From positions 5,215 through 11,311 of the forward strand of contig DPKX01000076.1 of assembly GCA_003542295.1 (NCBI GenBank): a stretch of 6,097 nucleotides of DNA. The letters are read 5' to 3'. The notes below the pieces were generated by a model that was not told where the DNA came from, did no database searches, and saw only the letters and a program-made list of their open reading frames with translations. The translations under genes were made by a program, and so were the position numbers. This DNA comes from Candidatus Atribacter hydrocarboniphilus. Lineage in GTDB: Bacteria; Atribacterota; Atribacteria; Atribacterales; Atribacteraceae. Below, piece after piece: positions 1 to 5,990 of this stretch (within the stretch, counting starts at the first letter, position 1; each line of letters starts with the position of its first letter).

Positions 1-26
1 CCTACAATAGGTTGACACTATCAAAC

Positions 27-55
27 TTGAATTTAAGGTTCTAAATAAGTATAAT
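27..55 (+). promoter_or_regulatory. sigma70-type promoter of the sugar-binding protein gene
   Basis: The -35 hexamer TTGAAT (27-32, 4 of 6 to consensus) and the perfect -10 hexamer TATAAT (50-55) are separated by exactly 17 nt. Transcription would start near 62, leaving a leader of about 38 nt before the ATG at 100. A second -35-like TTGACA lies at 12-17 but has no matching -10 at the right distance. A near-palindrome, CTTGAATTTAAG (26-37), covers the -35 and could be an operator. Confidence 0.75.
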
Positions 56-87
56 TTAATTATAATTGTAAATATATATTTTATTTT

Positions 88-94
88 GGGGGGG
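88..94 (+). promoter_or_regulatory. G-run ribosome binding site
   Basis: A run of seven G residues ends 5 nt before the ATG at 100. No AGGAGG-like site is present, so this run must act as the Shine-Dalgarno sequence. It can pair with the CCUCC anti-SD core with one G-U wobble. Because it is a homopolymer, replication slippage could change its length and its spacing to the start codon. Confidence 0.6.
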
Positions 95-99
95 TTAAT

Positions 100-1089
100 A
101 TGAAAAAAACCTATATTCTCGTAATAATGGTGTTGTTAATGGTAGCGGTTCTTTTAGTTCCAACCTTCGCTGAAGCAAAATACAAAATAGCTTTTGTTCC
201 CAAACTAATTGGAATTCCTTATTTCAATGCAATGGAAGAAGGTGGGAAAAAAGCAGCTGAGGATCTGGATGTCGAGTTTATTTACACTGGTCCGGTAACA
301 GCCGATGTTGCCAAACAGAGTGAAATCGTTGATAACCTCATCACTCAGGGAGTAGATGCCATTGCTGTCGCTCCCAACGACCCAGCAGCAATCACTCCGG
401 TACTCAAAAAAGCTCAAGAAAAAGGCATTGTGGTATTAACCAGCGATACTGATGGAGCTCAGGGGGTTCGAGAGGTATTCGTCAATCAAGCTCTCCAAGA
501 TGCTATTGGGTACACCACCTTGGATGAATTAGCCAAAGCCATGAATTACGAAGGAGAGTTCGCTATTGTTTCTTGTGGACCTACTGCCTGGAACCTGAAC
601 ACCTGGATTCTCTATGAACTGCAAAAATTAGCCGAATATCCCAATATGAAATTAGTAACCATTCGTTACGCCGAAGAAGATGTTCAAATGGCCATCAATG
701 TCACGCTTGATTTGATTAACGCTTTCCCCAACTTAAAAGGAGTAATAGGTCAGTGCAGCACTTCGGCACCTGGAGTTGCAGAAGCTGTCGAACAAGCTGG
801 TAAAATTGACCAAATCTTTGCAACTGGTATTTCAGTTCCCTCAATGATGGCAAAATATGTGAAAAGTGGAGCAGTGAAGTCCTTTGTTCTCTGGAACCCT
901 GTTGACTTAGGCTATCTAACTGTTTGGGCAGCAAAATACCTGCTGGATAAAAATACCTTTGAAGATGGAAAAGAATATGAAGTTTCTGGTATAGAAACCA
1001 AACCGGTATTTTTAGCACAAGACAAAATGCTGGTTCTTGGTCCTCCCAAGGTTTTCGACGCCAGCAATGTTGATCAATTCAATTTTTAA
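100..1089 (+). CDS. periplasmic sugar-binding protein of ABC importer, LsrB/RhaS-like
   Basis: This is a 329-aa substrate-binding protein of the type 1 periplasmic binding fold (Peripla_BP_4 group), expected to capture a sugar outside the membrane and deliver it to the permeases encoded downstream. Residues 1-26 form a signal peptide: basic MKK, a hydrophobic core, then an A-E-A cleavage site near residue 26. There is no lipobox cysteine, so the protein is secreted and soluble. Lobe 1 begins KIAFVPKLIG (29-38), with typical GVDAIAVAPND (84-94) and VLTSDTD (112-118) segments. The WNPVDLGY segment and the ASNVDQF tail resemble rhamnose-binding RhaS as I recall it, and the FVPK start also matches LsrB. 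Of the six LsrB residues that contact AI-2, K35 and D116 are kept, but the equivalents of D166, Q167, P220 and A222 are N165, L166, Q218 and S220. Rhamnose or another monosaccharide is therefore more likely than AI-2. The start is set by the signal peptide and the G-run upstream. Confidence 0.93.
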   Translation: MKKTYILVIMVLLMVAVLLVPTFAEAKYKIAFVPKLIGIPYFNAMEEGGKKAAEDLDVEFIYTGPVTADVAKQSEIVDNLITQGVDAIAVAPNDPAAITPVLKKAQEKGIVVLTSDTDGAQGVREVFVNQALQDAIGYTTLDELAKAMNYEGEFAIVSCGPTAWNLNTWILYELQKLAEYPNMKLVTIRYAEEDVQMAINVTLDLINAFPNLKGVIGQCSTSAPGVAEAVEQAGKIDQIFATGISVPSMMAKYVKSGAVKSFVLWNPVDLGYLTVWAAKYLLDKNTFEDGKEYEVSGIETKPVFLAQDKMLVLGPPKVFDASNVDQFNF

Positions 1090-1102
1090 AAAATTTTCTC
1101 TT

Positions 1103-1130
1103 AAGGCGTCCTTCGGGACGCCTTTTTATT
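1103..1130 (+). terminator. Rho-independent terminator after the binding-protein gene
   Basis: GGCGTCC (1105-1111), a TTCG tetraloop and GGACGCC (1116-1122) form a perfect 7-bp GC-rich stem. Two flanking A-T pairs (1103-1104 with 1123-1124) can extend it to 9 bp. It is followed by TTTTTATTTATTT and starts 13 nt after the stop codon. It separates the binding-protein transcript from the ATPase/permease genes. Partial read-through would give more binding protein than membrane complex, which is common in such importers. Confidence 0.93.
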
Positions 1131-1178
1131 TATTTAATCCATAATAACAGTGATGAGTAAAAGAACTGGTTAGCTTGA

Positions 1179-1261
1179 ACCCTCGCTTTTTGAGGGTGTG
1201 AGGATCTCGTCATTTCTCTTCATGTTTTTCATAAATATCTTTATAAAGATGAGCTTCTCAC
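1179..1261 (+). promoter_or_regulatory. two abutting hairpins, possible structured leader or small RNA
   Basis: Hairpin A has a 6-bp stem, ACCCTC (1179-1184) with GAGGGT (1192-1197), and a 7-nt loop. Hairpin B starts on the very next base: 1198-1211 pairs with 1248-1261 over 13 of 14 positions (three G-U pairs, one U-C mismatch) around a loop of about 36 nt. With no nucleotide between them the stems could stack coaxially. Neither is followed by a clear T-run, so neither looks like a terminator. The pairing is seen directly; a function is inferred. Confidence 0.4.
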
Positions 1262-1362
1262 CTGGTAATGTTCGTACTTCAGAAAGACAATTTAAGTAAC
1301 TTATGTTTCATTGTCATCTGGTATAAAAAAACTGCAAGAAGGTTTATTTATAAGATTCTGGT

Positions 1363-1401
1363 TTTAAGGAGCATAAAAACGCGCTTTTAAAGTTCCTTAA
1401 A
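1363..1401 (+). promoter_or_regulatory. long inverted repeat upstream of the ATPase gene
   Basis: TTTAAGGA (1363-1370) pairs perfectly with TCCTTAAA (1394-1401). The helix continues with a G-U and a C-G pair, then a small internal loop, then TAAAA (1374-1378) with TTTTA (1385-1389) around an ACGCGC loop. This gives about 15 pairs in 39 nt. No T-run follows on either strand, so it is not an intrinsic terminator. It may be an operator upstream of a promoter at about 1405, or a leader hairpin if transcription starts further upstream. Confidence 0.45.
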
Positions 1402-1404
1402 TAA

Positions 1405-1421
1405 TATACTCGGTATATACC
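1405..1421 (+). promoter_or_regulatory. -10-like hexamer with adjacent palindrome, possible promoter/operator
   Basis: TATACT (1405-1410) matches the -10 consensus at 5 of 6 positions but has no good -35 hexamer 16-18 nt upstream. If used, it would need an activator. Two bases later comes GGTATATACC (1412-1421), a perfect 10-bp palindrome around the expected transcription start, where a repressor could act. The site is 50-66 nt before the ATPase start. Both motifs are short and AT-rich, so chance is possible. Confidence 0.3.
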
Positions 1422-1470
1422 AATAATTCCTTCGCTTATAAAGAGAGGAGTTAAAAGTTAGGAGCTCACC

Positions 1471-3006
1471 ATGGATGCCATTCTCGAATGTCGTGGAATA
1501 GAAAAATCTTTTGGAGGAGTTCATGCTTTAAAAAAAGTTAATTTTTCTTTACATCCCGGAGAAGTTCATGCCTTGGTTGGAGAAAATGGAGCAGGGAAAT
1601 CAACTCTCATCAAAATTATTTCTGGAGCCTTATCTCAGGATCGAGGCGAAATCTTCTATCTTGAAAAACCAGTTATAATTGGTTCTCCAAGGAAAGCTCA
1701 AGATATAGGTATATCTACTGTCTATCAAGAACCACTCATTTATAGGGAATTGAGTGTTTTAGAAAATATTTTTTTAGGCCGGGAAATAAAAACCCGAATG
1801 GGTAATATCGATTGGACTGAAGAAGAAAAAAAAGCCCGATCGTTATTTGAATCCCTCCAAATAGCTCCTCATTTTATTAAGCAACCTATGCGAGATCTCA
1901 GTGTTGGGTTGCAACAGTTAGCATTAATTGCCAAAGCCTTGGTTTATGAAGCCAAGGTGATTATTTTTGATGAGCCAACCGCTATTCTGACCGAACATGA
2001 AACCGAAAGACTTTTTGAAATTATTCAGAAATTAAAGGAGAGAAAGGTTGGTATTATCTATATCAGCCATCGCTTAGAAGAAATATTCCGTATCGCTGAT
2101 CGGGTTACTATTATGCGTGACGGCGAAGTGGTTGGTGAACATCTCGTCGGCGATATCAATCGCAGTAAAATAGTTGAACTTATGGCCGGACGATTGTTGG
2201 TGGAAGAAATAAATCACCTGGGGAAAAAAGGAGAAAAACCAATACTCACCGTCAAAAATCTAACCCGGAAAGGTCGTTATTACGATATTCATTTTGATGT
2301 GTATCCCGGAGAAATTTTAGGTTTTTCTGGGTTGGTTGGCTCAGGGCGAACTGACATTGCCCAAACTCTCTTCGGATTGATTAAACCCGACAACGGTGAG
2401 ATTGTTTACCAAGGAAAAACGATAAGCTTTTCTTCTCCTGAAGAGGCCATGGCGAATGGAATTGCCTATCTTCCTGAAGATCGAAAGGTTCAAGGTCTTT
2501 TCCACATTTTAAGTACCTCTTTTAATATTAGTGTAACGGTTCTAAAAGAAATTTCTTCAAGAATGGGTATCGTTCATAACTCCCAAGAAAAAGAGCTCGG
2601 AAAAAAGTTTGTGAAAGAGCTTGCCATAAAGGCACCCAGCCTTGATTCAAAAGTCTATAGCCTCAGCGGTGGGAATCAGCAAAAAGTAGTTTTAGCCAAG
2701 TGGTTGGGGGTAAATCCACAAATTCTCATGCTCGATGAGCCCACCCGGGGAGTGGATGTTACCTCCAAATCAGAAATCCACCATATGATTGCCTCTCTGG
2801 CTGAAAAAGGCATAGCTGTTATCATCATTTCCAGTGAGCTCCCTGAAATCCTGAAACTGGCTGATCGAGTGATTGTTATGCATGAGGGTCACATCACTGG
2901 AGTCTTTGAAGATCAAGATATTACGTCAGAAAACCTGGTTCGTGCCGCAACTGGAGAGAGAATGTTAAAAACCAAGGGCTCATCAATTGAGGAGAAAAAC
3001 CTATGA
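1471..3006 (+). CDS. sugar ABC importer ATP-binding protein with two nucleotide-binding domains
   Basis: This 511-aa protein is the duplicated ATPase typical of carbohydrate uptake transporter-2 systems (RbsA, XylG, LsrA, RhaT family, usually about 500 aa). It works on the inner face of the membrane and powers both permeases. Domain 1 (about 1-245) has Walker A GENGAGKST (37-45), Q-loop Q86, a variant signature LSVGLQQ (143-149), Walker B VIIFDEP (163-169) and H-loop H200. Domain 2 (about 256-500) has the Walker A-like GLVGSGRT (287-294), which lacks the catalytic lysine. It also has LPEDRKVQGL (334-343), a good signature LSGGNQQK (398-405), Walker B with DEPTRGVDV (422-430) and SSELPE in place of an H-loop. 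A degenerate second Walker A is normal in this family. The usual first signature reads LSVGQQQ or LSIGDQQ, so L147 is slightly odd. GGAG (1461-1464) lies 6 nt before the ATG. The stop overlaps the next start by ATGA. Confidence 0.97.
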   Translation: MDAILECRGIEKSFGGVHALKKVNFSLHPGEVHALVGENGAGKSTLIKIISGALSQDRGEIFYLEKPVIIGSPRKAQDIGISTVYQEPLIYRELSVLENIFLGREIKTRMGNIDWTEEEKKARSLFESLQIAPHFIKQPMRDLSVGLQQLALIAKALVYEAKVIIFDEPTAILTEHETERLFEIIQKLKERKVGIIYISHRLEEIFRIADRVTIMRDGEVVGEHLVGDINRSKIVELMAGRLLVEEINHLGKKGEKPILTVKNLTRKGRYYDIHFDVYPGEILGFSGLVGSGRTDIAQTLFGLIKPDNGEIVYQGKTISFSSPEEAMANGIAYLPEDRKVQGLFHILSTSFNISVTVLKEISSRMGIVHNSQEKELGKKFVKELAIKAPSLDSKVYSLSGGNQQKVVLAKWLGVNPQILMLDEPTRGVDVTSKSEIHHMIASLAEKGIAVIIISSELPEILKLADRVIVMHEGHITGVFEDQDITSENLVRAATGERMLKTKGSSIEEKNL

Positions 3007-3953
3007 CTGCTAACCTTCAAATTGTAATGAAACGAAGAGAATTTACAGTTTTGGGTCTCATCTTGGTATTAATGGTCATTTTTTCTCTGAGTACTGAGAA
3101 ATTTATGTCAGTCAGCAACCTTTCCAATTTGCTCTTACAACTTTCCGGAGTCGCCATATCGGCAATTGGAATGACCATGGTCATTATTACCGGCGGAATT
3201 GATGTTTCGGTGGGTTCAATCTTGGGTATGGCTTCAGTAGTTGCCGGAAAGCTTCTCATGGCTGGTTCATCCTTTGTTATTGTTGTTCTTTCGGCAATTG
3301 CCACTGGTTTTGGAATTGGTATCCTCAATGGGATCATCATTTCTTATGGGAATGTCCCCCCCATTATTGTCACCTTGGGAATGATGAGTATGATGCGAGC
3401 TTTAATGTTCCAAGTTCTTGGTGGCCGCTGGGTTTCGGGAATTCCACCTGATATACGGATAATTGGCTTAGGGAAATGGCTGGGTATCCCATTGTCAATG
3501 TGGATTACCGCTGTTTTGGTTATTCTTTTCAGCTATTTTCTTAGTTCCCGGCCAACCGGTCGGGCAATCTATGCCATTGGGAACAACCCAGAAGCTGCCC
3601 GAGTTTCTGGTGTCAACCTTGCGAGAACCATTTTAATTGTTTATTCGCTCACTGGGCTTCTGGTCGGTTTCGCCGGACTCATCTACGTTGCCCGTACCGG
3701 AATTGTACAAACCAACACTGGTTCTGGCTTCGAACTCGAAGTCATCGCAGCAGTGATGTTGGGTGGCACCAGTGTCTTCGGAGGAAAAGGAACCGTGATT
3801 GGGAGCTTACTGGGGGCAGTCTTGGTTGGGATCATTAAAAATGGTATGGTTCTGATGAATGTCCCCGCTCTCAGTGAAGGTTTGGTTATCGGGGTATTAA
3901 TTTTAATTTCGGTTATGATTGACCTCATCCGATCCAGGGGAGAATCACTATGA
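3003..3953 (+). CDS. sugar ABC importer permease 1
   Basis: This 316-aa integral membrane protein of the BPD_transp_2 family (RbsC/LsrC/RhaP-like) forms half of the transmembrane channel. Eight to ten hydrophobic segments are visible, roughly at 14-30, 44-63, 68-88, 91-114, 118-139, 162-182, 208-232 and 266-310. Family hallmarks are GGIDVSVGS (64-72), the cytoplasmic coupling loop from G186 to N205 (GRAIYAIGNNPEAARVSGVN), which contacts the ATPase, and ELEVIAAVMLGG (244-255) followed by FGGKG. The ATG overlaps the ATPase stop as ATGA. GAGGAG (2989-2994) lies 8 nt upstream inside the ATPase gene, so translation is probably coupled. Together with the different permease encoded next it suggests a heterodimer, as in LsrC/LsrD and RhaP/RhaQ, rather than the homodimer of ribose importers. 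Confidence 0.96.
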   Translation: MTANLQIVMKRREFTVLGLILVLMVIFSLSTEKFMSVSNLSNLLLQLSGVAISAIGMTMVIITGGIDVSVGSILGMASVVAGKLLMAGSSFVIVVLSAIATGFGIGILNGIIISYGNVPPIIVTLGMMSMMRALMFQVLGGRWVSGIPPDIRIIGLGKWLGIPLSMWITAVLVILFSYFLSSRPTGRAIYAIGNNPEAARVSGVNLARTILIVYSLTGLLVGFAGLIYVARTGIVQTNTGSGFELEVIAAVMLGGTSVFGGKGTVIGSLLGAVLVGIIKNGMVLMNVPALSEGLVIGVLILISVMIDLIRSRGESL

Positions 3954-4933
3954 AAAATATAGGAAGTCACATCGTTGAAAACCGGGTACTCTTTCTTTTG
4001 GTATTATTCCTCATTCTCTTCGGGGTGTTTGCCTTTTCCGTAAAAGGTTTCTTTACCTACTATAACCTCACCAATATGACACAATACGGCGTGGAACTGG
4101 GGCTATTAGCCTTAGCGGAAATGCTGGTTATCCTATCGGGAGGTGCCGGCATTGATCTCTCCGTAGGTTCCATGCTTACCATTGTCGCTATGATTATTGG
4201 AGTGCTTATCGGCCGAGCCGGTTTTAACCCGTCTTTAGCTATCCTCATTGGCCTTATCTCCGGCAGTGCGATGGGATATGCTAATGGTTTTCTGGTTGCT
4301 TATCCCAAGATCCCCCCTTTTATAGTCACTCTTGCCAGTCTATACGTCTATAAATCATTAGCCATGATTATTTCGGTTGATCCTCGTTTTGGTCCCAATC
4401 CGATGCCAGTTTCCAACTTTCCTGAGACTTTCTATTTTATCGGCCAACATCGTATCGGTGGCCTTCCCTTTCAGGTACTGTTCATTTTTATCCCAGTGGT
4501 TTTAATTCTCATGTTTCTCATGAATCGAACCGTGCTTGGAAGACATCTTTATGGTGTAGGGAGCAATGAAACGGCAGCGATATTTTCTGGGATTAATGTT
4601 AAAAAAATTCGAGTTATCGTTTACACTCTTTCCGGCCTCCTAAGTGCCCTAGCTGGTTGGGTAATAACCTCGCGGATTGCCAGCGCCCGCCCTGATATTG
4701 GCACTGGTTATGAACTACAAGCCATCACCATAGCTGTATTAGGAGGTGTCAGCATCAAGGGTGGAGAAGGAACAGCCGGCGGGGTTGTATTAAGTATCGC
4801 CATCATTACCATGCTCTATAATGGTATGCAACTCGCGGGAATTCACCAAATCTGGCAGTTAGGTTCTCTTGGTTTGGTTTTGGTGGGAAGCGTCCTGCTG
4901 AATCAAATTTTATACAACCGTCGCAAATTTTAG
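3950..4933 (+). CDS. sugar ABC importer permease 2
   Basis: This 327-aa second permease of the BPD_transp_2 family (LsrD/RhaQ-like) is the expected heterodimer partner of the preceding gene product. It carries the same landmarks in diverged form: SGGAGIDLSVGS (63-74, with two extra residues relative to permease 1), the coupling loop from G197 to N216 (GRHLYGVGSNETAAIFSGIN), and ELQAITIAVLGG (254-265) followed by KGGEG (269-273). Hydrophobic segments lie at about 13-31, 46-63, 70-88, 94-117, 121-143, 174-191, 218-240, 274-294 and 303-320. The start overlaps the previous stop by ATGA, and AGGGGAG (3936-3942) sits 7 nt upstream. A hydrophilic stretch at about 142-172 with several prolines is a probable external loop. 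No defect is seen. Confidence 0.96.
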   Translation: MKNIGSHIVENRVLFLLVLFLILFGVFAFSVKGFFTYYNLTNMTQYGVELGLLALAEMLVILSGGAGIDLSVGSMLTIVAMIIGVLIGRAGFNPSLAILIGLISGSAMGYANGFLVAYPKIPPFIVTLASLYVYKSLAMIISVDPRFGPNPMPVSNFPETFYFIGQHRIGGLPFQVLFIFIPVVLILMFLMNRTVLGRHLYGVGSNETAAIFSGINVKKIRVIVYTLSGLLSALAGWVITSRIASARPDIGTGYELQAITIAVLGGVSIKGGEGTAGGVVLSIAIITMLYNGMQLAGIHQIWQLGSLGLVLVGSVLLNQILYNRRKF

Positions 4934-4935
4934 CT

Positions 4936-5823
4936 ATGGAAAGAAATTTATTAAAATGCATTGTAGTATTAGTTATCCTCCTTTTTTCATCCGGTCCCTC
5001 TTATTCTACTGAAGAGGGACCGGCAGTCTGGCTTTTTTCTGCTCAACCTGAGGGTTATTTCCCAGCTTTTTTTGAAATTCATTTAAAAAGAATATTACCG
5101 GTTTCACAGCTTCAAACCATCAATCTCTATTCCATACATTCTGGCGAACTCGAAAAAAACATTAACCCAAAAATGAACCTAGCTCGAATCATCATCATAA
5201 TGGATTTTTCCGAAGAATTAACTGATGTTTTTTTTCAAAAGTGTAAAAATATCGAATTTCACGAAAAACCTTTTCTAATAACCTGGAATTGCGACCTAAC
5301 CAACCTCCCTGATTATTTTCATTCTATACCGATTACCATTAATTGGGAGCTGGTGTTGGAAGAACTCCAAACCATCCTGTCTGTTTATCAATCTCCGGCT
5401 TTTATCGTCCATCACAATGAATCCTATATTCAAGACTTTCTTATGTCCTCGCAGAACCATCTTCAATATCAATTAATTTTTGATGACAATAAGCCTTACC
5501 ATTTACCATCATCCCAAATGGTTTATCTTACCAGTCGTGAAGATATTATGAAAGAATACCTGTCCTTTTCTCATCATATTATTTGTTTTGAATCCTCTAC
5601 TTTAACCTTGGCTGAAATACAAGCTGGGCATATTCTAGCCGCTATTGACTTCAAACCGTCACAGCTTGCTGCTCAAATCTCGGATCTATTCTCCAATGGA
5701 ACCAATAATAAATCCAATCTTACACTTACCCCGCTTCTTATTCTTCCCGAATCTCTCTCCGAAGCCGATGCCTACGAAGTCCTTCATCGTTGTTTTATGT
5801 GTGGAAATGACCAAACTCAATAA
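4936..5823 (+). CDS. exported protein of unknown function, possibly a diverged periplasmic-binding-like subunit
   Basis: I do not recognise this 295-aa protein as a named family. Residues 1-24 look like a signal peptide (basic MERNLLK, hydrophobic 8-17, S-Y-S before T25). There is no lipobox and no later membrane segment, so it should be periplasmic or extracellular. The rest alternates short hydrophobic strands and helices in a way that recalls type 1 sugar-binding proteins: VWLFSAQPEGYFPAFFE (31-47) like a first strand-helix, ARIIIIMDFSEE (83-94), KPFLITWNCD (111-120), then a second lobe from SPAFIV (153-158). The C-terminal AAIDFKPSQLAAQISDLF (235-252) followed by LTPLLIL (264-270) resembles the usual end of the fold. 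Typical ligand residues are not evident. Cysteines at 103, 119, 217, 286 and 289 include a C-x-x-C at 286-289. The ATG lies 2 nt after the permease stop without a Shine-Dalgarno site, so coupled translation is likely. Existence of the gene is well supported; the fold is inference. Confidence 0.85.
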   Translation: MERNLLKCIVVLVILLFSSGPSYSTEEGPAVWLFSAQPEGYFPAFFEIHLKRILPVSQLQTINLYSIHSGELEKNINPKMNLARIIIIMDFSEELTDVFFQKCKNIEFHEKPFLITWNCDLTNLPDYFHSIPITINWELVLEELQTILSVYQSPAFIVHHNESYIQDFLMSSQNHLQYQLIFDDNKPYHLPSSQMVYLTSREDIMKEYLSFSHHIICFESSTLTLAEIQAGHILAAIDFKPSQLAAQISDLFSNGTNNKSNLTLTPLLILPESLSEADAYEVLHRCFMCGNDQTQ

Positions 5824-5917
5824 AAAAAACCGATATGGATGAATATTTTATGTTAGCGGATAGAGTAGAGAGAGAAGATATTCCAATTCAAGATTATTCC
5901 CATTCATGCTTTTTTAT

Positions 5918-5972
5918 AACTCGTGGCTTTTTATTTCGTGAAGCAACAATGATTAAAAAGGAAAAACGAGTT
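5918..5972. repeat. nested inverted repeat downstream of the operon
   Basis: The outer arms AACTCGT (5918-5924) and ACGAGTT (5966-5972) are perfect. Nested inside are CTTTTTA (5927-5933) and TAAAAAG (5954-5960), separated from the outer arms by 2 and 5 nt. No T-run follows on the + strand, so it is not an evident operon terminator. It could be a 3' stabilising structure or a coincidence in AT-rich DNA. No convincing gene lies between 5824 and 6064. Confidence 0.4.
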
Positions 5973-5990
5973 CCCTCAATAAAGGCTCAG

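Larger units (their letters stand above)
1131..1470. other. intergenic region with no gene but several dyad symmetries
   Basis: I find no convincing gene in this stretch of about 340 bp between the terminator and the ATPase start. The longest + strand reading I followed is a 25-codon frame from an ATG at 1222, with no ribosome site. The region holds two abutting hairpins (1179-1261), a third hairpin (1363-1401) and a palindrome next to a -10-like hexamer (1405-1421). It probably carries a second promoter and its control sites for the downstream operon. No known riboswitch class was recognised. Confidence 0.6.

Noticed and set aside
12..17. TTGACA as the -35 of the first promoter
   Set aside because: It is a perfect hexamer, but the TATAAT at 50-55 is 32 nt away and the bases at 34-40 do not form a -10. 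TTGAAT at 27-32 with a 17-nt spacer is the better partner.
1222..1299. Possible 25-codon leader peptide in the long gap
   Set aside because: The ATG at 1222 has no Shine-Dalgarno site, and the frame passes through the right arm of the 1198-1261 helix without any amino-acid run typical of attenuator peptides.
1166..1362. Four copies of CTGGT spread through the gap (1166, 1262, 1318, 1358)
   Set aside because: The spacings (96, 56 and 40 nt) are irregular, the flanks differ and a 5-mer is expected to recur by chance.
1471..3006. Missing Walker A lysine in ATPase domain 2 as a sign of gene decay
   Set aside because: GLVGSGRT-type degenerate Walker A motifs are usual in the second domain of sugar importers of this class, and the frame is intact.
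3017..3340. Leftward open frame of 107 codons inside permease 1
   Set aside because: The opposite strand of a clear permease gene; the product is rich in P, T and I as expected from the complement of hydrophobic codons. The similar frames at 205-417, 716-1018, 3683-3970 and 4060-4248 are rejected for the same reason.
5645..5842. A 65-codon frame overlapping the end of the exported-protein gene
   Set aside because: It lies in another frame of a well-supported longer gene and has no ribosome site or recognisable motifs.
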